Source: Novosphingobium sp. (lineage in GTDB: Bacteria > Pseudomonadota > Alphaproteobacteria > Sphingomonadales > Sphingomonadaceae). Taken from it: a DNA stretch of 5,549 nt. Below, one piece after another: positions 1-5,308 of this stretch; the stretch's first letter is position 1, and every line of letters begins with the position of its first letter. The position numbers were made by a program, and so were the translations under genes. The stretch lies in contig VFKS01000115.1 in NCBI GenBank assembly GCA_009885425.1, positions 1-5,549 of the forward strand. The letters are read 5' to 3'. The notes beneath the pieces were generated by a model. The model searched no databases. It was not told the DNA's origin and was given only the letters and a program-made list of their open reading frames with translations.

Positions 1-342
1 GCCATAGAGCCCGGCCTGATTCTCCAGCACCTCAAACGGCGTGAAGAACGGATCGAAGACAATCTCCTGCGGGACGATCCCAATCGAGCGCTTGGCGTTG
101 CGGCTGTCGTGATCGATGTCAAAACCCCAAATTTCCGCCGATCCGCCCGTTTTCATCACCAGCCCGGCGAGGATGTTGATCAGCGTCGATTTGCCCGCGC
201 CGTTGGGGCCGAGCAGGCCGAAGATCTGCCCTTGCGGGACATCGAAGCTGACGCCCTTGAGCGCGTGTTTCGCGGGGGCGGCGCCGGCCGGGGCATAGAC
301 CTTCGCAAGGTCACGAATTCGAATGGCTGCAGGAGTTTCCAT
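1..342 (-). CDS. ABC transporter ATP-binding protein, ABC-2 type (N-terminal part, runs off left edge)
   Basis: This is the first 114 codons of an ATPase subunit that would power export through an ABC-2 type membrane permease at the inner membrane. Seen: Walker A motif GPNGAGKST at residues 45-53, followed by a Q-loop (VPQE, Gln92) and FFTPFEVLENQAGLYG at about residues 99-114. The last stretch is typical of the YadG/NodI/CcmA-like branch, where the ATPase is usually paired with an ABC-2 permease gene. Signature motif, Walker B and H-loop lie beyond the left edge. The start is well fixed: the ATG at 342-340 has an in-frame TAA only three codons upstream (354-352), so no longer start is possible. 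No good Shine-Dalgarno is visible, and an inverted repeat abuts the start codon. The substrate cannot be told from this part. The gene is divergent from the DUF4402 gene. Confidence 0.93.
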   Translation of the reverse strand, partial: METPAAIRIRDLAKVYAPAGAAPAKHALKGVSFDVPQGQIFGLLGPNGAGKSTLINILAGLVMKTGGSAEIWGFDIDHDSRNAKRSIGIVPQEIVFDPFFTPFEVLENQAGLYG

Positions 343-410
343 TGGCCACGCTTAGCGGCTCGGCCAAGGGCGCGTAAAGCCCCGGAATCGCGCGGCGCAC
401 AGCCCATTCC

Positions 411-429
411 TTACTTCGCCATTAACCAT
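411..429 (+). promoter_or_regulatory. Putative CtrA binding site
   Basis: The sequence reads TTAC, seven bases, then TTAACCAT. This matches seven of the eight fixed positions of the CtrA box TTAA-N7-TTAA, and the right half (422-429) is an exact copy of the 8-mer TTAACCAT also described for CtrA, the alphaproteobacterial cell-cycle and motility response regulator. It lies about 90 bases before the ATG at 520 (45 before the ATG at 475) of the secreted DUF4402 gene, and about 70 bases before the divergent ABC gene. It could therefore serve either, more likely the rightward one. Binding is inferred from sequence alone. Confidence 0.5.
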
Positions 430-519
430 GCTGTTGCAGGGTCCCTTCATGGCCTGCCGTGCATAGCGGTCGGCATGAACTGGGGGGTTCCCGATCGCTG
501 CGGCTTCGCGCAGCGCCTG

Positions 520-1074
520 ATGCGCAGATTGTGCGCGATGCTGGCCCTTGCCTGCGCCGCGCTGATTGCCCAGCCGGCCGCCGCGCAAACCATTGCGGCC
601 AGTGCCGGTGCCCGCGCCACGGTTGTCGAGCCGCTCGGACTGATCAAGATCCAGGACCTTGTGTTCGGCCGGATCGCCGCGCGGCCGACGGCGGGGACGG
701 TTACCGTTGATCCCAATACCGGAACCTGCACGATCACCGGCCCGATCCTGCGGGTGGGGCAATGCCAATATGCCGAATTTGCCGGGTTTGGCGTGCGGCG
801 GTTTACCGTGCGCATTGCGATCCCGACCACGATCACGCTGACCGGCCCCGGCGGCGCGACGATGGTGGCCAACACCATCACGCTCGGCACCGCGCCGGGG
901 CTGGTCTACATTGGCGGCAATGGCAACGGGCTGGGCAATGGCAACCGGCGCTATCAGATCACCTCCAACACCGGCATTTTCACGATGCGGGTCGGCGGGC
1001 GACTGAATGTCGGCGCCAATCAGGCGCCGGGTGTTTACACCGGCACGTTCAATGTGACGGTGAATTACCAGTAG
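520..1074 (+). CDS. Secreted DUF4402 domain-containing protein
   Basis: A 184-residue exported protein of unknown function. Seen: a classical Sec signal peptide (MRR, hydrophobic core to about residue 17, probable cleavage in AAA-QT after residue 22), then a beta-rich mature part of about 162 residues ending in GVYTGTFNVTVNYQ. That ending, with the GRI/TVTVDP and TGP segments before it, is characteristic of DUF4402 (PF14352), a family of surface or periplasmic beta-sandwich proteins common in sphingomonads and sometimes likened to fimbrial subunits. Cys70 and Cys82 could form a disulfide. A Gly/Asn-rich loop occurs at residues 133-142. An in-frame ATG at 475 would give 199 residues with an unusually long 38-residue leader. 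I prefer 520 because it gives a standard signal peptide; neither start has a clear Shine-Dalgarno. A CtrA-like box upstream suggests cell-cycle or motility-linked expression (inference). Confidence 0.85.
   Translation: MRRLCAMLALACAALIAQPAAAQTIAASAGARATVVEPLGLIKIQDLVFGRIAARPTAGTVTVDPNTGTCTITGPILRVGQCQYAEFAGFGVRRFTVRIAIPTTITLTGPGGATMVANTITLGTAPGLVYIGGNGNGLGNGNRRYQITSNTGIFTMRVGGRLNVGANQAPGVYTGTFNVTVNYQ
916..945 (+). repeat. Two 12-bp direct repeats coding for a Gly-Asn loop
   Basis: GGCAATGGCAAC occurs exactly twice (916-927 and 934-945) with six bases between, an 18-base period in frame. It encodes GNGN-GL-GNGN in the DUF4402 protein. It looks like a short in-frame duplication that lengthens a surface loop. 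Confidence 0.8.
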
Positions 1075-1112
1075 GCTGGAAATGCCGCCGCGGTGCTGAT
1101 AAGGCTCCGCCT

Positions 1113-1325
1113 ATGAGCACTCAGCCCGAAACCGTGATCGTCACCACCACCCGCGTTTCCTGCGATGGCGCAACCGGTATTCCCACCACAGGAAACGTTA
1201 CTGCCGCCGCGCTGGGCCATCCCCGGATCTGGCTGGAGATTGACGAGAGCGGCATGGCCGAATGCGGCTATTGCGACAAACGCTTCGTGCTGAAGGGTGG
1301 GCCAGCCGATCAGGCTGCGGCCTAG
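1113..1325 (+). CDS. CHCC zinc-finger protein, NDUFS6-like
   Basis: A 70-residue cytoplasmic protein with the zf-CHCC pattern: Cys17 in VSCDG, His36 in LGHPRIWLEID, and Cys51/Cys54 in CGYCDKRFVL, the four predicted zinc ligands. This is the fold of mitochondrial complex I subunit NDUFS6 (13 kDa). Small bacterial homologues are known as accessory subunits of alphaproteobacterial NADH dehydrogenase, so a role in complex I assembly or stability is the best guess, though no nuo gene is in the window. The ATG at 1113 has an AAGG (1101-1104) eight bases upstream, and the length fits the family. It starts 38 bases after the DUF4402 gene and ends 31 bases before tldD, so it may be read together with tldD. 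Family assignment is firm; the complex I role is inference. Confidence 0.9.
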   Translation: MSTQPETVIVTTTRVSCDGATGIPTTGNVTAAALGHPRIWLEIDESGMAECGYCDKRFVLKGGPADQAAA

Positions 1326-1344
1326 CCTTTCGCAGCCCAGTCCC

Positions 1345-1350
1345 TATATC
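1345..1350 (+). promoter_or_regulatory. Possible -10 box for leaderless tldD transcription
   Basis: TATATC matches four of six positions of the TATAAT consensus. If used as a -10 hexamer it would place the transcript start at 1357, the A of the tldD ATG, with no 5' leader. No convincing -35 box is seen at the right distance, so this is weak. Confidence 0.25.
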
Positions 1351-1356
1351 GGGGTT

Positions 1357-2775
1357 ATGACCGCTTTTGACCCCCGCTCGCTACTTTACCGCCAACTCGA
1401 TCCCGCTCGCGCCCAGGCGCTGACCGCCGATGCCTTGTCGCGCTGCGATGATGGCGAGCTCTATATGCAGTTCAGCGCTAGCGAGACTTTTGCGTTTGAT
1501 GATGGCCGGTTGAAAACCGCCGACTATTCGCGCGACGCCGGGTTCGGTCTGCGCGGGGTTTCGGGCGAGATGACCGGGTTCGCTCACGCCAACGAAATCA
1601 GCGAAGCTTCGATCCGCCGCGCCGGGGAAACGCTGCAACTGCTCGATCCGGCCACGGCCAAGCCCAGCCCGCCGCCACGCCAGAACAACCGCCACCTCTA
1701 TACTGACCTCTCCCCGCTCGATGGCTTGCCGTTTGCGGCCAAGGTAAAGCTGCTTGAGACAATAGACGCTGCCGCGCGGGCGCGCGATCCGCGGGTGGCG
1801 CAGGTCTCCGCCAGTCTGGCCGCGAGCTGGTCGGTGGTCGAGATTGTCCGCGCCGATGGCTTTGTCGCCACCGATGTCCGGCCGCTGGTGCGGCTCAATG
1901 TCAGCATTGTCGCCGAACAGAACGGACGGCGCGAAACCGGCAGTTTCGGGATCGGCGGGCGGCGGCTCTACGACGATTTGTTTGAACCGGCGACCTGGAA
2001 CCGCGCGATTGACGAGGCGCTGGCGCAAGCGCTGACCAATCTGGAAAGCGTGCCTGCCCCGGCGGGCGAATTTACCGTATTGCTCGGCCCAGGCTGGCCC
2101 GGCATTCTGCTGCATGAAGCGATTGGCCACGGGCTGGAAGGCGATTTCAACCGCAAGGGCACCAGTGCCTTTTCGGGTCGGATCGGCGAGCGGGTCGGCG
2201 CGCCGGGTGTCACCGTGGTTGATGATGGTGCGATGCTCGGTCGGCGCGGCTCGCTGTCGATCGATGACGAGGGCACCCCGACTCAGGAAACCGTGCTGAT
2301 CGAGGACGGGATCCTCAAAGGCTATATGCAGGACCGGCTCAACGCCCGGCTGATGGGGGTGGCCGCGACCGGCAATGGACGCCGCGAAAACTATGCCCAC
2401 GCGCCGATGCCGCGGATGACCAACACCTTCATGAAGGGTGGGAATGACAATCCGGCCGAGCTGCTCTCGCGGGTCAAGAACGGGATTTTCGCAAAGAGCT
2501 TTGGCGGCGGGCAGGTCGATATCGTTTCGGGCAAATTCGTGTTCAGTTGCACCGAGGCCTACAAGATCGAAGACGGCAAGCTCGGCAGCCCGATCAAGGG
2601 CGCGACACTGATCGGCGATGGACCATCGGTGCTGACCCGGGTAATCGGGATCGGCAATGACCTGGCGCTTGATGAAGGGATCGGGATTTGCGGCAAGGGC
2701 GGGCAAAGCGTGCCGGCCGGTGTCGGTCAGCCGACCCTGCTGGTCGAAGGGCTGACAGTGGGCGGAACAGCCTAA
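1357..2775 (+). CDS. tldD: Metalloprotease TldD
   Basis: A complete 472-residue TldD (PmbA/TldD, modulator of DNA gyrase family, U62 peptidases; E. coli TldD is of very similar length). TldD is the catalytic half of the TldD-TldE heterodimer, a cytosolic zinc peptidase that degrades unfolded peptides and matures some ribosomal peptides such as microcins. Seen: the N-terminal substrate-channel domain, then the metal motif HEAIGHGLEGD with His253, Glu254 and His258 (HExxxH), and the conserved Cys398 in FSCTEAY that serves as a further metal ligand in the family. The GxxSxDDEGTPTQ and C-terminal G-rich segments are also intact. The ATG at 1357 has no clear Shine-Dalgarno (only GGGG two bases away), and translation may be leaderless. 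The partner TldE/PmbA is not in the window, which is common because the two genes are often apart. No peptide-antibiotic gene is nearby, so a housekeeping role is likely. Confidence 0.96.
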   Translation: MTAFDPRSLLYRQLDPARAQALTADALSRCDDGELYMQFSASETFAFDDGRLKTADYSRDAGFGLRGVSGEMTGFAHANEISEASIRRAGETLQLLDPATAKPSPPPRQNNRHLYTDLSPLDGLPFAAKVKLLETIDAAARARDPRVAQVSASLAASWSVVEIVRADGFVATDVRPLVRLNVSIVAEQNGRRETGSFGIGGRRLYDDLFEPATWNRAIDEALAQALTNLESVPAPAGEFTVLLGPGWPGILLHEAIGHGLEGDFNRKGTSAFSGRIGERVGAPGVTVVDDGAMLGRRGSLSIDDEGTPTQETVLIEDGILKGYMQDRLNARLMGVAATGNGRRENYAHAPMPRMTNTFMKGGNDNPAELLSRVKNGIFAKSFGGGQVDIVSGKFVFSCTEAYKIEDGKLGSPIKGATLIGDGPSVLTRVIGIGNDLALDEGIGICGKGGQSVPAGVGQPTLLVEGLTVGGTA

Positions 2776-2823
2776 TCTTCAGGTTCGGTTCAGGCAGGTG
2801 AGGTAATCTGCCCAGCAGAAGAC

Positions 2824-2828
2824 AAGGA
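2824..2828 (+). promoter_or_regulatory. Ribosome binding site that decides the start of the exported protein
   Basis: AAGGA lies eight bases before the ATG at 2837 but only two before the in-frame ATG at 2831. The spacing favours the second ATG, giving a protein starting MRKIAIAL. Confidence 0.6.
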
Positions 2829-2836
2829 TCATGACC

Positions 2837-3247
2837 ATGCGCAAGATCGCTATCGCACTCGCCACCGCCGCTGCGCTTTCAGGCGCCGTCGGGCTGGAGG
2901 CCAAACCCAGGCAGACCCCCCAGGAACGGCTCGACAAGCTGCTCGAAGGGCGCGAGGCGGGCAAGCCGGTCAATTGCATTTCGCACTGGGATACGCGCGA
3001 TATGCAGGTGCTGGACAAGACCGCGATCGTCTATGGCTGGGGCAATGTGATCTACGTCAACCGGCCCATAAACGCCGATAGCCTCGACGACGATGAGATC
3101 CTGGTGACCCGCACCAGCGGCAGTCAGCTATGCGATCTCGATATTGTCCACACGGTTGACCGGAGCGGGCATTTCACCACCGGCTTTGTCAGCCTGGGTG
3201 AATTCGTCCCTTATCGCCGGGTTAAAAAGGTCGCCCAAGCTGACTGA
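2837..3247 (+). CDS. Small exported protein of unknown function
   Basis: A 136-residue protein (138 if the ATG at 2831 is used). Seen: a Sec signal peptide (MRK, Ala/Leu-rich core, probable cleavage after LEA at residue 22), a charged linker (about 23-43), then a compact domain with Cys47 (PVNCISHWDTRDM) and Cys99 (GSQLCDLDIV), which could form a disulfide in the periplasm. There is no lipobox and no second membrane segment. The pattern of a Cys followed by an Arg/Asp-containing strand, a 'V-D-x-T-x-x-Y' strand and a second Cys before a C-terminal F-VPYRRV resembles small periplasmic proteins such as DUF6491. I offer this only as a resemblance. It starts 61 bases after tldD with its own ribosome binding site and is followed by hairpins at 3270-3289 and 3294-3319. 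I cannot assign a function. Confidence 0.8.
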   Translation: MRKIAIALATAAALSGAVGLEAKPRQTPQERLDKLLEGREAGKPVNCISHWDTRDMQVLDKTAIVYGWGNVIYVNRPINADSLDDDEILVTRTSGSQLCDLDIVHTVDRSGHFTTGFVSLGEFVPYRRVKKVAQAD

Positions 3248-3269
3248 CGCCCGACTGACATTTTCCCCC

Positions 3270-3289
3270 GCTGCAACAACCCTTGCAGC
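3270..3289 (+). other. Short hairpin after the exported-protein gene
   Basis: GCTGCAA and TTGCAGC form a perfect 7-bp stem with a six-base loop, 22 bases after the stop codon at 3247. No T run follows, so alone it is a poor terminator, but it may protect the 3' end or act with the stronger hairpin next to it. Confidence 0.45.
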
Positions 3290-3293
3290 AAGC

Positions 3294-3319
3294 CGCCGTC
3301 CGGAGTGATCCGGGCGGCG
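3294..3319 (+). terminator. Likely transcription terminator hairpin
   Basis: An 11-bp GC-rich stem (3294-3304 with 3309-3319, one G-U pair) closed by the tetraloop GTGA, which is of the stable GNRA class. It is followed by ATCTTGTT, only modestly T-rich. It sits between the exported-protein gene and the P450 promoter, where a terminator is expected. The lack of a true T tract lowers confidence in factor-independent termination. Confidence 0.5.
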
Positions 3320-3333
3320 ATCTTGTTGGCGGC

Positions 3334-3361
3334 TTGACAAGGCCCGTGATATTTTTAGGGT
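3334..3361 (+). promoter_or_regulatory. Promoter of the P450 operon
   Basis: A perfect -35 hexamer TTGACA (3334-3339) is followed after 16 bases by TAGGGT (3356-3361), a weak -10 matching three of six positions that is also the left arm of the palindrome at 3356-3371. The transcript would start near 3368, giving a leader of about 40 bases. The -35 is convincing; the exact -10 is not. Confidence 0.5.
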
Positions 3362-3371
3362 ATGCACCCTA
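3356..3371. promoter_or_regulatory. Inverted repeat, candidate TetR operator
   Basis: TAGGGT and ACCCTA form a perfect 6-bp inverted repeat around ATGC. The symmetry continues outward with TTT/AAA after one mismatch. It overlaps the predicted -10 and start of the P450 operon, exactly where a repressor would block RNA polymerase, and the operon encodes a TetR-family protein. That the TetR protein binds here is inference. Confidence 0.6.
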
Positions 3372-3393
3372 GAAAGGGCGATTCCCGTCGCCT

Positions 3394-3400
3394 GAGGGAG
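3394..3400 (+). promoter_or_regulatory. Ribosome binding site of the P450 gene
   Basis: GAGGGAG sits seven bases before the ATG at 3408. It is the strongest Shine-Dalgarno in the window and fixes this start. Confidence 0.75.
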
Positions 3401-3407
3401 AGAAACC

Positions 3408-4658
3408 ATGGCCAGCTCAGCCACGCTTGACCGCACTGCATCGCCGATCGCACCGATCGACGTTTCTTTGGCCGAGATCTATGCCGAAGACCGCTGGCAA
3501 CAGCCATTCCGGACCCTGCGGGCAGAGGCGCCGATCCAGTATGTCCCGGACAGCTCGTTCGGCCCCTATTGGTCAGTTTCGACCTACAAGCCGATCATCC
3601 ATATCGAATCGCTGCCCAAGATCTTTTCGTCGAGCTGGGAATACGGCGGGATTGCGATTTCTGGCTCGGTTGGCGAGCCGATCGAGAACGAGATCAAGAT
3701 GCCGATGTTCATCGCGATGGACCCGCCGCAGCACACCGCCCAGCGCCGCACAGTTGCACCCTCTTTCGGGCCGAGCGAGGTTGCGGCGATGAAAGCCGAA
3801 GTCCAGGCGCGCACCGCAGAAGTGCTCGACAGTCTGCCGATTGGCGAGCCGTTTGACTGGGTCCAGCGGCTCTCGATCGAACTGACCACCGGCATGCTCG
3901 CCACACTGTTCGACTTCCCTTGGGAAGAACGCCACAAGCTGACCTATTGGTCCGACATGGGCGGCAATGTCGAACTGATAAAAGATCCTGAAAACATAGC
4001 CTTACGCAATGCCGCGCTGATGGAAATGGGCGCGGCGTTCGGCGCACTGTGGCAGCAAAAGGCCGTCAATCCGGGCAAGGACCTGATCTCGGTGATGCTG
4101 CGCTCAGACGCCATGAACCACATGAGCGAACAAGAGTTCATGGGCAACCTGATCCTGCTCATCGTTGGTGGCAATGACACCACCCGCAATTCGATGTCGA
4201 GCTTTGCCTATGGTCTCGACCAGTTCCCCGAAGAGCGCGCGAAGCTGGAAGCCGATCCCTCGCTGATCCCCAATGCGGTGCAGGAACTGATCCGCTGGCA
4301 GACCCCGCTGTCGCATATGCGGCGCACCGTTGAGGAGGATACCGAGTTCGAAGGCCACCACATGAAAAAGGGCGACAAAGTGGTGCTGTGGTACCTGTCC
4401 GCCAACCGTGATGAGAGCGTGTTCAAGGACGCTGACCGGGTGATCGTTGACCGCGAAAACGCCCGCCGCCACCTCTCGTTCGGTTACGGCATCCACCGCT
4501 GCGTCGGGGCGCGGGTCGCCGAACTGCAACTGTGCACCCTGCTCGAGGAGATGGCCAAGCGGCGGCTGCGGGCCAACGTCGTGGCCGAGCCGGAGCGGGT
4601 GCCGGCTTGTTTCGTCCACGGCTACAGCAAGTTAATGGTAGAGCTGACGCACTACTGA
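3408..4658 (+). CDS. Cytochrome P450, CYP153 family (terminal hydroxylase)
   Basis: A 416-residue soluble P450 with no membrane anchor, normal for a bacterial class I enzyme. Seen: MPMFIAMDPPQH (98-109), IELTTGMLATLFDFPWE (ending at 173), I-helix GGNDTT (254-259), K-helix ExxR (Glu293-Arg296) followed by WQTPLSHMRRT, and the heme loop FGYGIHRCVG with Cys365 as the axial thiolate. These blocks are hallmarks of CYP153, whose characterised members hydroxylate the terminal carbon of medium-chain alkanes, alkenes and related chains using electrons passed from NADH through a ferredoxin reductase and ferredoxin. All catalytic residues are intact. The substrate is not determined by sequence, and neither redox partner is encoded nearby, so they must come from elsewhere. 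The gene opens an operon under a palindrome-controlled promoter, and its stop overlaps the tetR start by one base. A small AT-rich rare-codon patch occurs at 3978-4004. Confidence 0.95.
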   Translation: MASSATLDRTASPIAPIDVSLAEIYAEDRWQQPFRTLRAEAPIQYVPDSSFGPYWSVSTYKPIIHIESLPKIFSSSWEYGGIAISGSVGEPIENEIKMPMFIAMDPPQHTAQRRTVAPSFGPSEVAAMKAEVQARTAEVLDSLPIGEPFDWVQRLSIELTTGMLATLFDFPWEERHKLTYWSDMGGNVELIKDPENIALRNAALMEMGAAFGALWQQKAVNPGKDLISVMLRSDAMNHMSEQEFMGNLILLIVGGNDTTRNSMSSFAYGLDQFPEERAKLEADPSLIPNAVQELIRWQTPLSHMRRTVEEDTEFEGHHMKKGDKVVLWYLSANRDESVFKDADRVIVDRENARRHLSFGYGIHRCVGARVAELQLCTLLEEMAKRRLRANVVAEPERVPACFVHGYSKLMVELTHY

Positions 4659-5308
4659 TGGCGCGACCAAAGTCCACCCGCGACCGCATCGTCGATACCG
4701 CGCTGTCCCTGTTCAACAGGCAGGGATACGGCGCGGTAACCACGGCTGCGCTGGCAGCACAGTGCGGGATTGCCGAAGGCAACCTGTGGTATCACTTCAA
4801 GACCCGCGGCGCGCTGCTCGATGCAATCAGCGCCCGCTTTGCTGCGGTAATCGAACAACGGCTGGCGCTGCGCCCGGGGGCCGATCCGTTGGAAGACTAC
4901 GGCCGGATGCTGGAGGTGATGATGGCGGAATTTCGTGCCTTTCGCTTCCTCTACCGCGATCAGCAGGCTTATGGCGATCAGGCCACTTTGATTGTGGCCA
5001 ATGCCCCGCGCTGGCTGGAACTGACTTTCGATCAGATCGAGGCCTATCTCGCCGCGCTGGTCGATGCCGGCCTGCTCGATTGGCCGCGCGAACGGCTGCG
5101 CGATCTGGCGATCAACGCTACGATCATCCTGCGTTACGGGCTTGAGCATTACCGCGAACTGGGTAAGCCAATTGCCGAGGGCGCGGGCGCGGTGCGGCGG
5201 ACCCTGCTGCGCCACCTGACGCTGTTCGAACACCGGCTGGATCCCGCCGCCGCAGAGCAATTGCACCGCGCGATTGAGGTGATCGAGGCCGAGGCGTTGG
5301 CGGCGTGA
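4658..5308 (+). CDS. TetR/AcrR family transcriptional regulator
   Basis: A 216-residue regulator, typical for the family. Seen: N-terminal helix-turn-helix (TRDRIVDTALSLFNRQGY, then TTAALAAQCGIAEGNLWYHF, about residues 7-47, with the diagnostic GNLWYHFK), followed by an all-helical ligand-binding and dimer domain (about 60-210) containing EFRAFRFLYRDQ. The ATG at 4658 shares its A with the P450 stop (TGATG). There is no good Shine-Dalgarno, so translation is probably coupled to the P450. It likely represses its own operon by binding the inverted repeat at 3356-3371 and releases it when a ligand, perhaps a P450 substrate or product, is bound. Autoregulation is inferred from position and palindrome. 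The ligand is unknown. Confidence 0.93.
   Translation: MARPKSTRDRIVDTALSLFNRQGYGAVTTAALAAQCGIAEGNLWYHFKTRGALLDAISARFAAVIEQRLALRPGADPLEDYGRMLEVMMAEFRAFRFLYRDQQAYGDQATLIVANAPRWLELTFDQIEAYLAALVDAGLLDWPRERLRDLAINATIILRYGLEHYRELGKPIAEGAGAVRRTLLRHLTLFEHRLDPAAAEQLHRAIEVIEAEALAA

Noticed and set aside
109..474. Upstream extension of the DUF4402 frame, overlapping the ABC gene
   Set aside because: It runs antisense to the clear ABC ATPase coding sequence, has no protein family character, and would bury the signal peptide in the middle of the protein.
447..890. Minus-strand frames opposite the DUF4402 gene
   Set aside because: Low-complexity, Arg/Ala/Pro-rich translations typical of GC-rich antisense frames; no motif.
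1098..1103. GATAAG as a possible -10 box for the zinc-finger gene
   Set aside because: The -35 region is poor, and the AAGG within it is better explained as the ribosome binding site eight bases before the ATG.
1381..2706. Long open frame of 441 codons on the minus strand opposite tldD
   Set aside because: It is a shadow of a GC-rich gene. The tldD frame has full family motifs, while this one has no recognisable domain and no proper start signal.
2776..2836. Possible terminator or promoter between tldD and the exported-protein gene
   Set aside because: Only a weak 6-bp imperfect stem with no T run and no recognisable -35/-10 pair; nothing beyond the ribosome binding site can be supported.
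4104..4619. Minus-strand frame opposite the P450 gene
   Set aside because: It overlaps the I-helix and heme-binding coding region of an intact P450 and shows no domain of its own.
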